Of a stretch of 64,000 nucleotides of DNA, positions 16,236 through 24,721 are shown one piece after another. Position numbers and translations under genes: made by a program. Under the pieces are notes generated by a model. The model ran no database searches, was not told where the DNA came from, and was given only the letters and a program-made list of their open reading frames with translations. The DNA lies in the NCBI GenBank assembly GCA_963784415.1, contig CAWARK010000011.1, positions 1 through 64,000 of the forward strand. The letters run 5' to 3'. The stretch is from UBA7672 sp963784415 (GTDB lineage Bacteria; Pseudomonadota; Alphaproteobacteria; Caulobacterales; Hyphomonadaceae). Numbering within the stretch: the stretch's first letter is position 1; every line of letters begins with the position of its first letter.

Positions 16236-17120
16236 ATGGTCCTCCGTATCGCGACAATCGGCAGGAATGGTCAGGTGGCGTGTGCGCTCGGCGCCGCCGC
16301 GGACGGTCAATCCGGCATCACGCTGGAACAGGCCGACAGCCGCGAAGCGGATCTGCGCGATCATGACAGCCTGATTCGCTTTCTGGACCGGGCGACGCCT
16401 GACGTCCTGATCAACGCCGGCGCCTACAACTTTGTCGACCGGGCCGAGACCGAGCGTGAAGCAGCCTTTGCAGTCAACGAGGCCGGCCCGCGCATTCTGG
16501 CAACGCTGTGCGCCGAGCGCGGCATCCCCTTCGTCCACATGTCGACGGACTGCGTGTTCGACGGGACCGCGCCCGATGCCTATGTGGAAGACGACGCACC
16601 CAATCCGCTGTCCGTCTATGGCCGCTCCAAGCTGGCGGGCGAGCGCGCCGTTGCCGACGCCAATCCAGCCGCCCTGATCGTGCGCGTGTGCTGGGTGTTC
16701 TCGGGCTACGCCGACAATTTCGTTTCGAAAATGATCTCCATGGCGCGGGACCGGCCGGTGCTGCGCGTGGTGGACGACCAGGTCGGGCCGCCGACCTATG
16801 CGCCGGACATCGCCAACGCCCTGCTTCGGATCGCCGGCGCGCGCGGCGCACTGTCCGGACTGCTGCATCTGGCCTCGCCCGACGAGATGGATCGCGCCGC
16901 CATGGCGCGCGCCATCATGACGGAGTCCGCCCGCCAGGGAGGTCCCGCCGCACAAATTGAAGGTCTGCCGTCTGCAGAGTTTGCCGCCGCTGCCCTGCGT
17001 CCGCTCAACGCCCGCCTCTCGGGCGCCCGCGCGACGCAGATGTTTGCCCTGCGCTGGACACCGTGGCCGGAAGCGCTCGAACAGTCCGTGGCGGCGGTGC
17101 TTTCACGCGATCCGGCGTAG
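16236..17120 (+). CDS. dTDP-4-dehydrorhamnose reductase-like (RmlD/RfbD family)
   Basis: A 294-residue SDR of the RmlD superfamily. It has ATIGRNGQVACAL at the nucleotide-binding start, NAGAYNFVDRAE, the signature STDCVFDGTAP and the catalytic YGRSKLAGE, then VSKMISMARDRPVLRVVDDQVGPPTYAPDIA. RmlD makes dTDP-rhamnose for surface polysaccharides. The usual rmlABC partners are absent here, so it may act on another nucleotide sugar. The first nucleotide-binding glycine is slightly diverged. ATG 16236 is chosen over an upstream GTG. Confidence 0.8.
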   Translation: MVLRIATIGRNGQVACALGAAADGQSGITLEQADSREADLRDHDSLIRFLDRATPDVLINAGAYNFVDRAETEREAAFAVNEAGPRILATLCAERGIPFVHMSTDCVFDGTAPDAYVEDDAPNPLSVYGRSKLAGERAVADANPAALIVRVCWVFSGYADNFVSKMISMARDRPVLRVVDDQVGPPTYAPDIANALLRIAGARGALSGLLHLASPDEMDRAAMARAIMTESARQGGPAAQIEGLPSAEFAAAALRPLNARLSGARATQMFALRWTPWPEALEQSVAAVLSRDPA

Positions 17121-17168
17121 CAAACGCGCGCCGCTGGGGTAGAACGAGCGCCCACGCGGAGGCGGCCA

Positions 17169-17747
17169 ATGTCCTACACATCCAGACTCGATACTGTCAT
17201 CGAGACGCCGCGCCTGATCCTGAAAGTACCGAGCCTCAAGGAATTTGAGCCCTGGTGCGCCTTCATGGCGGACGAGGAATCGGCCCGCCATATCGGCAAG
17301 GCGCAGCCGCCTTCCACCGTCTGGCGCAGCATCTGCACGATGATCGGCGCGTGGCAGGCAGAAGGCTTCGCGATGTTTTCCGTGTTCGAGAAAGCCACCG
17401 GCCGGTGGGTCGGGCGCCTCGGGCCGTGGGAGCCGCACGGATGGCCGGGCCACGAAGTCGGCTGGGGCGTCATTCCGTCCGCGCAAGGCAAGGGCTACGC
17501 GTTTGAAGGTGCGATAGCCGCGATGGATTTTGCCGTCGACGTGCTCGGCTGGACCGACATTATCCATTCGATCAATCCGGCAAACGTCAATTCGCAGAAG
17601 CTGGCGATGCGGCTCGGCTCCGTGAATCGCGGACCTGGAAAGCTGCCTGCCCCGCTTGAAAACGAAACGGTCGATCTCTGGGGTCAGACGTCAGACGAAT
17701 GGCGTGCGCGACGTTCGGATCTCTGGGGGACAGTCACCGGCCGGTGA
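17169..17747 (+). CDS. GNAT acetyltransferase (RimJ/RimL type)
   Basis: A 192-residue GNAT protein. The start IETPRLILKVPSLKEFEPW is typical of RimJ/RimL-like enzymes. The acetyl-CoA-binding region is VGWGVIPSAQGKGYAFEGA and the C-terminal motif is INPANVNSQKLAMRLG. It probably acetylates an amine on a protein terminus or small molecule; the substrate is not known. The 3' end overlaps the convergent CHAP lipoprotein gene by 14 bases. Confidence 0.82.
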   Translation: MSYTSRLDTVIETPRLILKVPSLKEFEPWCAFMADEESARHIGKAQPPSTVWRSICTMIGAWQAEGFAMFSVFEKATGRWVGRLGPWEPHGWPGHEVGWGVIPSAQGKGYAFEGAIAAMDFAVDVLGWTDIIHSINPANVNSQKLAMRLGSVNRGPGKLPAPLENETVDLWGQTSDEWRARRSDLWGTVTGR

Positions 17748-18378
17748 AGCTGCCGCCATCGATGCGGTAGGGATGGATGAAGCCTTCGACCTCGTAGGTG
17801 CGCCCACCCCAGTATCCGCCCGGCACGTGCCAGACCCGAACCTTCGACCAGTCATTGGCCGCCGACACGTCGATCACCGGCACGTTGCGGCTGATCTCGC
17901 CGCCCTTGAGCCAGTTGGCGTGATCGACCCGCAGGATGCGCGAGGAGACGATCTCGGTGACGGCCGAGACATGGCCGCGCGTCATGTCATTCCATCCACG
18001 CAGCACCAGGACCGATCCCGGCGCAGGGCGCGTCGAGCGCACATACTTGTTTGCCGCCTGCGCCCACCACGTGACCGCGTCTCCCCAGATCTGGATGCCG
18101 GAGAGCGTGCGCGCATAGGGGACGCATTCGGAATAGGGCTGGTCCTGAAGCACATAAGGCGCGTTGCTTGCGTCGAACGGTATTGTTGTCAGGTCGAGCG
18201 GCACGCGGACGATGTCCGGCGCCGACGGCAGGCTCACCAGCGTCGCGGCCGGGATCGCCATTGCATATCTGATCGGGGCGGGCCGGTTGCTGGTGCAGGC
18301 GGACACGAGACAGGCAAGGAGGCAGGCCAAGCTGGCCAGCCCCACCCTTTTCCCGCTGATCCGACCCGCAAACCGCAT
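17734..18378 (-). CDS. CHAP-domain lipoprotein (putative peptidoglycan amidase)
   Basis: A 214-residue exported protein. MRFAGRISGKRVGLASLACLLACLVSACTSN is a lipoprotein signal with the lipidated Cys in VSAC. The CHAP (NlpC/P60-like) domain follows, with the Cys in SECVPYARTLSG, the His in TRGHVSAVTEI and a polar residue in HANWLKGG. Such enzymes cut peptide bonds in peptidoglycan or glutathionylspermidine-like amides. The ATG at 18378 is chosen because it opens the signal. No cell-wall gene is adjacent, so its role is inferred from the domain only. Confidence 0.75.
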   Translation of the reverse strand: MRFAGRISGKRVGLASLACLLACLVSACTSNRPAPIRYAMAIPAATLVSLPSAPDIVRVPLDLTTIPFDASNAPYVLQDQPYSECVPYARTLSGIQIWGDAVTWWAQAANKYVRSTRPAPGSVLVLRGWNDMTRGHVSAVTEIVSSRILRVDHANWLKGGEISRNVPVIDVSAANDWSKVRVWHVPGGYWGGRTYEVEGFIHPYRIDGGSFTGR

Positions 18379-18534
18379 GGCGAATAGAATTGTCCCCGAA
18401 TTGATGAGCGGCTGATGAACAGGCCCCATCCAGCTGCCAGGCGGAACCAAGCCGCCACATGGACTTCCAGCCCCGATTCTGGTCTATCCCCGACCTGACC
18501 CGGACTGCCACTTACACCTTCGCAAGGGACTAGA

Positions 18535-19524
18535 ATGACCGGCAAAATCGTTACCGTTTTTGGCGGTTCTGGCTTTCTTGGCCGTCATGTCGTCCGGGCC
18601 CTGTGCCGTCAGGGCTGGCGCGTCCGTGTGGCGACCCGCCGCCCGCACCTGGCTGGCGACGTGAAACTGGCGGGCGATGTCGGCCAGGTGCAGCTCGTGC
18701 AGGCCAATGTCCGCAACCGCCCCTCGATCAAGCGCGCGCTCGAAAACGCCGACGCGGTGATCAACATGGTCGGCATCCGCACGGAAAACGGTTCGCAGTC
18801 CTTCCAGGGCACGCAGGCGCTCGGCGCCGCCAACATCGCCGAACTCGCCGCCGAAGCCGGGATCAGGCAGTTCGCGCTGGTGTCGGCGATCGGCGCGTCG
18901 TCCAAGTCGCGCGCCCGCTACGCCTCGACCAAGGCCGAAGCCGAAGCCGCCACCCTCGCCGCCATCCCCACCGCCACCATCCTCCGCCCCTCGATCATGT
19001 TCGGACCCGAGGACGGCTTCTTCACGCGCTTTGCCTACATGGCGCGGATAAGCCCGGTCCTGCCGCTGATCGGCGGAGCGACGAAATTCCAGCCCGTCTA
19101 TGTCGGCGATGTCGCGCAGGCCGTGGCGAATGCGCTGGCCAAGCCCGAAGCCGCCGGCAAGACCTACGAACTTGGCGGACCGCGCATCTACACGATGAAG
19201 GAGCTGCTGCAGTTCATCACGCGCGAGATCGATCGTCCGCGCGCCCTGCTGCCCCTGCCCGTGCCGGTTGCAGCGCCGATCGGCTACATCATCGGCGCGC
19301 TGTCACGCCTCAACCCGTTCTTCGGCGCTCCGCTGACGGGCGATGAAGTGCAGCGCCTCAAGACGGACAGCATCGTCACGACCGGCGCTGGCACGCTGGC
19401 CGACCTTGGCGTCACCAACCTTGAGACGGTCGAGGCGATCACGCCGACCTATCTGTGGCGCCACCGCCCGCATGGCCAGTTCCAGCCGCCGCGCGTGGAT
19501 GAAACGTCGCGAGTCGACGCCTGA
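18535..19524 (+). CDS. NDUFA9-like NAD(P)-binding protein (atypical SDR)
   Basis: A 329-residue member of the complex I NDUFA9 subunit family. It has the Rossmann start VTVFGGSGFLGRHVVRAL, VINMVGIRTE, LRPSIMFGPEDGFF and FQPVYVGDVAQAVANAL. The active-site Tyr/Lys pair is atypical (YASTKAEAE). Mitochondrial homologues bind NADPH as an accessory subunit of complex I and often associate with ubiquinone biosynthesis. Bacterial members may act in quinone metabolism or complex I stability. Complex I genes are not nearby. Confidence 0.85.
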   Translation: MTGKIVTVFGGSGFLGRHVVRALCRQGWRVRVATRRPHLAGDVKLAGDVGQVQLVQANVRNRPSIKRALENADAVINMVGIRTENGSQSFQGTQALGAANIAELAAEAGIRQFALVSAIGASSKSRARYASTKAEAEAATLAAIPTATILRPSIMFGPEDGFFTRFAYMARISPVLPLIGGATKFQPVYVGDVAQAVANALAKPEAAGKTYELGGPRIYTMKELLQFITREIDRPRALLPLPVPVAAPIGYIIGALSRLNPFFGAPLTGDEVQRLKTDSIVTTGAGTLADLGVTNLETVEAITPTYLWRHRPHGQFQPPRVDETSRVDA

Positions 19525-19606
19525 TCTGGCCCGCCTGATCTCAGCTTGCATCCTTTCTCCCTGCCGCTAGCCTCCTATCGGGCTGGATCGGACGGGGAGC
19601 GGGACC

Positions 19607-19939
19607 ATGGACAAGCTGGCAGTCGACTATTCCGGCATGAATCTCGGTATTCTGGTGCTGTGGCTGCTGATCGCCACGGCGGCGGGATTTGCAGCGCGCA
19701 AGATCGTTCGGGGGCGGCCGGTCTTCGGCCTTTGGGGCGACCTTGGCTTCGCCCTGCTCGGCGTCTTTCTGGTTGGAACGCTGATGAAGGCGTTCGCCTT
19801 CTCACTGACCGCGTGGATCGCGGGCCTCAATCTCGGCCCGCTGAACGACGTGACCAAATGGGTCGACGTGTTCCTGGTCGCCTTCATCGGCGCGCTGGTG
19901 CTGCGTGGCATCCTGCGCCCGATCACCGGCAAGGGCTGA
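19607..19939 (+). CDS. Small membrane protein, GlsB/YeaQ-like
   Basis: A 110-residue protein with three hydrophobic segments: ILVLWLLIATAAGFAARKIV, LGFALLGVFLVGTLM and VDVFLVAFIGALVLRGIL. The order recalls the GlsB/YeaQ transglycosylase-associated family (AAGFAARKI then GDLGFALLGVFLVG), but the extra loop SLTAWIAGLNLGPLNDVT is unusual. The function of this family is not established, although some members respond to stress. GGGAGCGGGACC precedes the ATG. Confidence 0.65.
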   Translation: MDKLAVDYSGMNLGILVLWLLIATAAGFAARKIVRGRPVFGLWGDLGFALLGVFLVGTLMKAFAFSLTAWIAGLNLGPLNDVTKWVDVFLVAFIGALVLRGILRPITGKG

Positions 19940-19971
19940 GGGCTGAGGGCTCTTCAGTAGCCCTTCTCACG

Positions 19972-20015
19972 ACGTCATTCCGAACGCGCGTCAGCGCGCA
20001 GAGCGGGAATGACGT
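19972..20015. repeat. Palindrome with ACGTCATTCC arms
   Basis: ACGTCATTCC (19972-19981) is perfectly mirrored by GGAATGACGT (20006-20015), with a second hairpin of alternating GC inside (19986-19999). It lies about 30 bases after the GlsB-like gene and resembles dispersed REP-type repeats. Confidence 0.65.
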
Positions 20016-20096
20016 GAAGGGTGTGAGTTCGCATTCGGACCGGCTGGCGCCGTCCGGGATGCTGTGGTTCTGGGTCTCCAATCAGATGGAGGGCCC

Positions 20097-20181
20097 GGGG
20101 ACGCGGGATGCCCCGCGTGATTTTGGGCAGCGCCTTTCGGCTCTACCGGTAGAAAAAGGAAAACGCGGATCCCGCGTCCCC
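20097..20181. repeat. 85-bp inverted repeat
   Basis: GGGGACGCGGGAT (20097-20109) is perfectly mirrored by ATCCCGCGTCCCC (20169-20181), and inside it CCGCGT pairs with ACGCGG. The loop of about 45 bases includes CTACCGGTAG, itself a palindrome. A mobile palindromic element or a structured RNA are both possible. Confidence 0.65.
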
Positions 20182-20529
20182 GGCAGACATTGATCGGCAG
20201 CCCGGATACCGCGGTATACTTTTCAACCGCTTGACCACGTTTCGGCCACCGGCGTGCAGGTCATGATGTTCGGCCATGATCCCTCGAAGCCTCCCGGATT
20301 TGTAGGATTCACCCGGGCTCTTCACGCTCGCCTGCATCCACCCCGCGCCGTTGAACGATTGCGCGACCGCCCTCCTGCGAGGTGGATGTGGGCATCATAC
20401 GCCGGGGCTAAGGGGTGTAGGATTGAGATATACAGGATCGGCCGGTCTCGATCGCGCAAGCTGTTGAGATTGTTCAGATCGCGCCGAAAATCGCGTGCGC
20501 AGAATCGGCCGGTTTACTGGATAGTATCA

Positions 20530-20564
20530 GGAGTCATTCTCGAGCTTGATCCGAGAATGACTCC
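20530..20564. repeat. 13-bp perfect stem palindrome
   Basis: GGAGTCATTCTCG (20530-20542) and CGAGAATGACTCC (20552-20564) form a perfect stem with a 9-base loop AGCTTGATC. This type, with ATTCTCG arms around a CTTGATC-like core, is familiar as a dispersed repeat in alphaproteobacteria. It lies 38 bases beyond the amj stop and may act as its terminator. Confidence 0.7.
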
Positions 20565-20602
20565 GTGAGGGTTGTTCGCGGCTTTGCCGCGACTGGCGGT
20601 CC

Positions 20603-21403
20603 TTAGATATGCCGCGCGATTTCGGCGATCAGCATGGCGGCGGGGACCAGCAGGAGCTGGGCCAGCGCGGTGCCGACGATGCGGCTGCCGGCGAGCCACA
20701 CGACAGCGCGGCGGAACTGCGCTTCGGAGATGCGGCCTTCGACGACGTCGTCCGTCATGATTGACAGCTGCGGATCGATCAGCACGAACAGGAGGATGGT
20801 CGCGACGCCGTTGATGACTGCCGACAGCGACAGCGCGGTCACCCGGAATTCCGGTGCGATGAAGCCCGCATAGAGCGAGGCGAAGACGCCGACCGTGAGG
20901 AAGGCCTGCGCTGCAATATTGAGAAAGATGACATTCAGCGAGACGACCGACTTTTCCTTGAAGCCCTTCACATGCTCGGTCGAGGGGATCGTCACCGACG
21001 TCTTGATGTAGTTGAGCCCGCCGCGCGCGAAGACATGCATCATCAGCTTCGGGATCGAGCGGTTGGCGTGGAAATGCATGATCGCGCGCGTGAACAGGCG
21101 CTGCACCGTGGGCACGAGCAGCGTGCCGACAATGGCGGCAAGGGTCGCCGAGAACATCAGGACCTGGAAGTCCCAGAACAGCGCCTCGCCATTATTGAGA
21201 AGGTTAAGCTCGATCCGCTTCGACAGGAACGGCCCCTGAAACGAGTTCGCGGCGCGGGACACGAGGACGAGCACATTGAACAGCGCGAACGAGACCGCGA
21301 TCTTGCGTGTGCGGACGCCGGCGATGCGCGCGGCATAGGCCAGCGCGCCGATCAGGTAGATGATGAAAGTGAGGCCGCACAGGACGATCAGCTGGGTGTC
21401 CAT
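20603..21403 (-). CDS. amj: Lipid II flippase, Amj family (DUF2837)
   Basis: A 266-residue polytopic membrane protein. The start TQLIVLCGLTFIIYLIGALAYAARIAGVRTRKIAVSFALFNVLVLVSR fits Amj/YdaH of Bacillus subtilis, which can flip the peptidoglycan precursor lipid II when MurJ is absent. Six to eight hydrophobic segments follow. Length matches the family. It lies 24 bases from the uppP gene on the same strand and is probably co-transcribed, so flipping of lipid II and recycling of its carrier would be linked. The assignment rests on recognised motifs. Confidence 0.75.
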   Translation of the reverse strand: MDTQLIVLCGLTFIIYLIGALAYAARIAGVRTRKIAVSFALFNVLVLVSRAANSFQGPFLSKRIELNLLNNGEALFWDFQVLMFSATLAAIVGTLLVPTVQRLFTRAIMHFHANRSIPKLMMHVFARGGLNYIKTSVTIPSTEHVKGFKEKSVVSLNVIFLNIAAQAFLTVGVFASLYAGFIAPEFRVTALSLSAVINGVATILLFVLIDPQLSIMTDDVVEGRISEAQFRRAVVWLAGSRIVGTALAQLLLVPAAMLIAEIARHI

Positions 21404-21427
21404 GCCCGCTCCTTCTACTTGCGAGCC

Positions 21428-22246
21428 CTAGCCGTGGATTGCGCCTGCGTAGATCGCGGCAAGCCCTGCCCCGCCCACAAGGATGCGCCACCAGCCGAAC
21501 GGCGCGAAGCCGCGTTTCTGCACGAAGTCGAGCATCAGCCGGATGACGATCAGACCAAAAACGAACGAGGCGACGAAACCAATCGCGATGATGCCGAGAT
21601 TGTCGCCGGTCAGAAAGTCGCGGCTCTCCCAGAAGTCGAGCACGAACGCGCCGACCATGATCGGGATGGCGAGGAAGAACGAGAATTCGGCGGCTGCGCG
21701 CTTGTTGATGCGCAGGAGCATCGAGCCGACGATGGTAGAGCCCGAGCGTGACACGCCCGGAATGATCGACAGCACCTGGAAGAGGCCAATGAGCGCCGCC
21801 TTGTAGAGCGGCAGCTGCATCGCCGTGTGATCAGTGGGCGCGGGCGCGATGCGGTCGATCACCAGAAGCACGACGCCGCCGATGACCAGCGACCAGCAGA
21901 TCAGCGTGAGGCTTTCGAACAGGTAGTGCTTGATGAAGTCGTGCAGCAGGAAGCCAGCGGCGAAGGCCGGTATGCAAGCGATGATCACCGACAGCGCGAA
22001 GCGCCGCGAAGAGGGATTGCTCGGCAGCGTGACCAGCACGTGCCAGAGCCGGCCGAAATAGAGCAGCACCACGGCGAGGATCGCGCCGAGCTGGATCACC
22101 ACCGTGAAGGTTGTCCAGAATTCCGACTGCAGGCCCAGCGCCGTCTGCGTGAGCAGAAGGTGGCCGGTGGACGACACCGGGATGAACTCGGTGAGGCCTT
22201 CGACCAGGCCGAGCAGGATCGCCTGCAGGATCGTCGTTGAATCCAT
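21428..22246 (-). CDS. uppP: Undecaprenyl-diphosphatase
   Basis: A 272-residue BacA/UppP membrane phosphatase that dephosphorylates undecaprenyl pyrophosphate so the carrier can be reused for peptidoglycan, and whose excess gives bacitracin resistance. Both signatures are present: the glutamate-rich EGLTEFIPVSSTGHLLL near residue 15 and PGVSRSGSTIVGSML near residue 165. About eight membrane helices are visible. It is followed 24 bases later by amj. Confidence 0.95.
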   Translation of the reverse strand: MDSTTILQAILLGLVEGLTEFIPVSSTGHLLLTQTALGLQSEFWTTFTVVIQLGAILAVVLLYFGRLWHVLVTLPSNPSSRRFALSVIIACIPAFAAGFLLHDFIKHYLFESLTLICWSLVIGGVVLLVIDRIAPAPTDHTAMQLPLYKAALIGLFQVLSIIPGVSRSGSTIVGSMLLRINKRAAAEFSFFLAIPIMVGAFVLDFWESRDFLTGDNLGIIAIGFVASFVFGLIVIRLMLDFVQKRGFAPFGWWRILVGGAGLAAIYAGAIHG

Positions 22247-22332
22247 GACGTGTGTCCGGAGCTAGCGCCAGTTGACGCTGATGTCGGCCCTTTATGGTGG
22301 AAGTTGGGTTACCAACACCATTGGTCTCTTTT

Positions 22333-22417
22333 GGTCCTTATATGTGATGCAGAACTGGTCATCGTGGTCAGAGAGTTGCCATTGACCCGCATATAAGTTC
22401 CATATGGTTCTTATATG
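22333..22417 (+). promoter_or_regulatory. Three-copy GGnnCTTATATG motif upstream of gltD
   Basis: GGTCCTTATATG (22333-22344) and GGTTCTTATATG (22406-22417) are direct copies, and GGAACTTATATG occurs in reverse at 22390-22401. They lie 70-160 bases upstream of the gltD start in a region poorer in G+C than its surroundings. Repeated sites for a regulator of the glutamate synthase operon are the likely reading; part of the last copy could also serve as a -10 region. Confidence 0.5.
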
Positions 22418-22489
22418 GGTGTTTTCCGATTGCACAGCCGCGCCATTGGCTGCATTGAAGCGCCTCGCGGTCCAATTGTGGGTGGTCCC

Positions 22490-23941
22490 ATGGCGCAGCA
22501 GCGCATGCTCTCCTTTGTCGGCGTCGAGCAGCAAACGCCCGACAAGCGTGAGGCTGACGAACGCCGCGCGGATTTCCACGAGATCTATGCGGATTTCATC
22601 GAGGCGAAGGCGAATGAGCAGTCCTCGCGCTGTTCACAGTGCGGGGTGCCGTTTTGTCAGACGCATTGCCCGCTCGGGAACAACATTCCCGACTGGTTGA
22701 TGCTGACCGCCAATGGCCGGCTCGAGGAAGCTTACGAAATCTCCGCCGCCACCTCGAACATGCCGGAGATCTGCGGCCGCATCTGTCCGCAGGACCGGTT
22801 GTGCGAGGGCGGCTGCGTCATCGAACAGTCGGGCCATGGCGCCGTCACCATTGGCGCGGTCGAACGCTACATCACCGACACGGCGTGGGAGCGCGGCTGG
22901 GTGCAGCCGATCAGGCCGGTGCGCGAGCACAGCCAGAGCATCGGCATCATCGGCGCGGGGCCGGCTGGCTTGTCGGCTGCCGACGAACTCCGCTCGGCAG
23001 GATACCGCGTCACTGTCTATGACCGCCACGACCGTGCGGGCGGTTTGCTGATCTATGGCATTCCGAATTTCAAGCTGGAGAAAGAGATCGTCGAGCGCCG
23101 CGTGAAACGGCTCGCTGACGGCGGCGTCGCGTTCAGGCTCGGCGTCGATATCGGCACGGACATCACGTTTGCGGAGCTGCGGGCGAAGCATGATGCCGTG
23201 CTGGTCGCGACCGGCGTCTACAAATCGAAGGAACTGTCGGCGCCGGGCAACGAGGCCAAGGGCGTGCTGAAGGCGCTCGACTATCTTATCGCCGCCAACA
23301 AGGTCGGCCTGGGTGAGACGGTCGCGGACTTCGCGAGCGGCAAGCTCAACGCGGAAAAGAAGAACGTCGTTGTCATCGGCGGCGGCGACACGGCGATGGA
23401 CTGTGTGCGCACGGCGATCCGCCAGGGCGCGAAATCCGTCACCTGCCTCTATCGCCGCGACCGCGCCAACATGCCGGGCTCACAGCGCGAAGTGGCCAAT
23501 GCCGAGGAAGAAGGCGTGAAGTTCGACTGGCTCGCTGCGCCCTCCGCCGTGAGTGAAAAGAAGGGCGGCGGCGCCAAGGGCGTCAGGGCCATCCGCATGC
23601 GCCTGGGGCCGCCGGATGCGTCGGGTCGCCAGGCGCCGGAGGAGATCGAAGGGTCGGACTACGAAGCGAAAGCCGACATGGTGATCAAGGCGCTCGGCTT
23701 CGATCCCGAAGACCTGCCCTCGCACTTTTCGGAATCGGCGCTCTCGGTGAACCGCTGGGGCGGCGTGAAGGTCGACTATCGCTCGATGATGACGACCATG
23801 GATGGCGTCTTCGCCGCTGGCGACATTGTGCGCGGCGCGTCGCTGGTCGTGTGGGCGATCAAGGAAGGCCGCGACGCCGCCGCCTCGATCGACGCCTATC
23901 TCAAGGCCCGCGCCACATCGGCGCGCGTTGCGGCGGAGTAG
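22490..23941 (+). CDS. gltD: Glutamate synthase (NADPH) small subunit
   Basis: The 483-residue beta subunit of glutamate synthase, which passes electrons from NADPH through FAD and iron-sulfur clusters to the large subunit. Cluster cysteines appear as C-x2-C-x4-C-x3-C (CSQCGVPFCQTHC) and C-x3-C-x5-C-x3-C (CGRICPQDRLCEGGC). The FAD motif is GAGPAGLSAADEL and the NADPH motif GGGDTAMDCVRTA. MAQQRMLSFVGV at 22490 is the family start; an in-frame ATG 25 codons upstream is unlikely. It leads an operon that ends with gltB, with two small genes between. Confidence 0.95.
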   Translation: MAQQRMLSFVGVEQQTPDKREADERRADFHEIYADFIEAKANEQSSRCSQCGVPFCQTHCPLGNNIPDWLMLTANGRLEEAYEISAATSNMPEICGRICPQDRLCEGGCVIEQSGHGAVTIGAVERYITDTAWERGWVQPIRPVREHSQSIGIIGAGPAGLSAADELRSAGYRVTVYDRHDRAGGLLIYGIPNFKLEKEIVERRVKRLADGGVAFRLGVDIGTDITFAELRAKHDAVLVATGVYKSKELSAPGNEAKGVLKALDYLIAANKVGLGETVADFASGKLNAEKKNVVVIGGGDTAMDCVRTAIRQGAKSVTCLYRRDRANMPGSQREVANAEEEGVKFDWLAAPSAVSEKKGGGAKGVRAIRMRLGPPDASGRQAPEEIEGSDYEAKADMVIKALGFDPEDLPSHFSESALSVNRWGGVKVDYRSMMTTMDGVFAAGDIVRGASLVVWAIKEGRDAAASIDAYLKARATSARVAAE

Positions 23942-23945
23942 GACG

Positions 23946-24296
23946 ATGGACATCTATCAGATCTCCGTCGACCTGAAGCCCGGGGTGCGCGACAGCCAGT
24001 TTGTCGACGCGCTCGATGGCTATCTCGGCGCGCTGAAATCCAGCGGCAAGATTGAAGGCTGGCGTCTTCTTCGGCGCAAGCTGGGGCTTGGTATGGCGGC
24101 GCTGGGCGAATTCCAGATCCTGATCGAGACGCGCGATCTCGCGCAGCTTGATGCGGCGTTCACCCGCGTGTCCACACGCGATGAGCCGGTCGAAGGCGCT
24201 CACTATGGCGTCAACTCGCTGGTGCAGAATTTCCAGGCTGCACTTTATCGCGACTATCCGGACTCACATCGTCAGCATGGCGAGGAGCGTTTCTGA
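23946..24296 (+). CDS. DUF6614-like protein
   Basis: A 116-residue cytoplasmic protein starting MDIYQISVDLKPGVRDSQFVDALDGYLG. The pattern of a short ferredoxin-like fold with KLGLGMAALGEFQILIETRDLAQLDAAF and a C-terminal RDYPDSHRQHGEERF fits a small conserved alphaproteobacterial family that I recall as DUF6614. Function unknown. It starts four bases after gltD and its TGA overlaps the next ATG by one base, so it is translated with the glt operon. Confidence 0.7.
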   Translation: MDIYQISVDLKPGVRDSQFVDALDGYLGALKSSGKIEGWRLLRRKLGLGMAALGEFQILIETRDLAQLDAAFTRVSTRDEPVEGAHYGVNSLVQNFQAALYRDYPDSHRQHGEERF

Positions 24297-24721
24297 TGTC
24301 GAACACAGGTCACTGTCTCTGTGGCGCGGTCGCCTACACGGGCGAGGGCGAGCTGCACATGCACGTCTGCCACTGCACCAACTGCACGCGCTGGTCCGGC
24401 GGCCCCTTCATCGGGCTTCGCTTCGCAGATGGCATCGAGATCACCACGCCCGACGCAGTGAACTGGTTCGCGTCGTCCGAATGGGCCGAGCGCGGCGGAT
24501 GCAAGACATGCGGCGGCGCGATCTTCTACAAGCTGAAAACCGAGGCGGCGCCTCAGGTCGTCAGCGCGGGCAGCCTCGACGTGACGCCGGCCATAGCCAT
24601 CGGCGAGCACATCTTCATCGAGGAAAAGCCCGCCTACTATGACTTCGCTGACGACGCACCGCGCGTCACCGGTGCTGAAGTCTTCGAACGTTTCACCGGT
24701 CCACAGGACGGTCAGTCATGA
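24296..24721 (+). CDS. GFA-family zinc-binding protein
   Basis: A 141-residue member of the glutathione-dependent formaldehyde-activating (GFA/CENP-V) family. Zinc-binding cysteines are HCLCGAVAY near residue 7, VCHCTNCTRWSGG near 35, and CKTCGGAIFYK near 66. Most members have no proven reaction. It overlaps the preceding gene by one base and gltB by four (ATGA), so its translation is coupled to glutamate synthase. A second, separate GFA gene lies at 29995-30405. Confidence 0.85.
   Translation: MSNTGHCLCGAVAYTGEGELHMHVCHCTNCTRWSGGPFIGLRFADGIEITTPDAVNWFASSEWAERGGCKTCGGAIFYKLKTEAAPQVVSAGSLDVTPAIAIGEHIFIEEKPAYYDFADDAPRVTGAEVFERFTGPQDGQS

Larger units (their letters stand above)
19940..20602. 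other. 663-bp gene-free island rich in palindromes
   Basis: No reading frame here looks like a gene. The stretch holds three separate large palindromes, listed individually, and smaller hairpins such as CCCGG/CCGGG near 20295-20320. It lies between the convergent small membrane-protein and amj genes. A place where REP-like elements accumulate, with transcription ends on both sides, is the likely nature. Confidence 0.6.

Noticed and set aside
20097..20181. A tRNA or known riboswitch in the palindrome island
   Set aside because: No cloverleaf, anticodon arm or TTCGA-type loop could be placed; the structure is a simple long hairpin.
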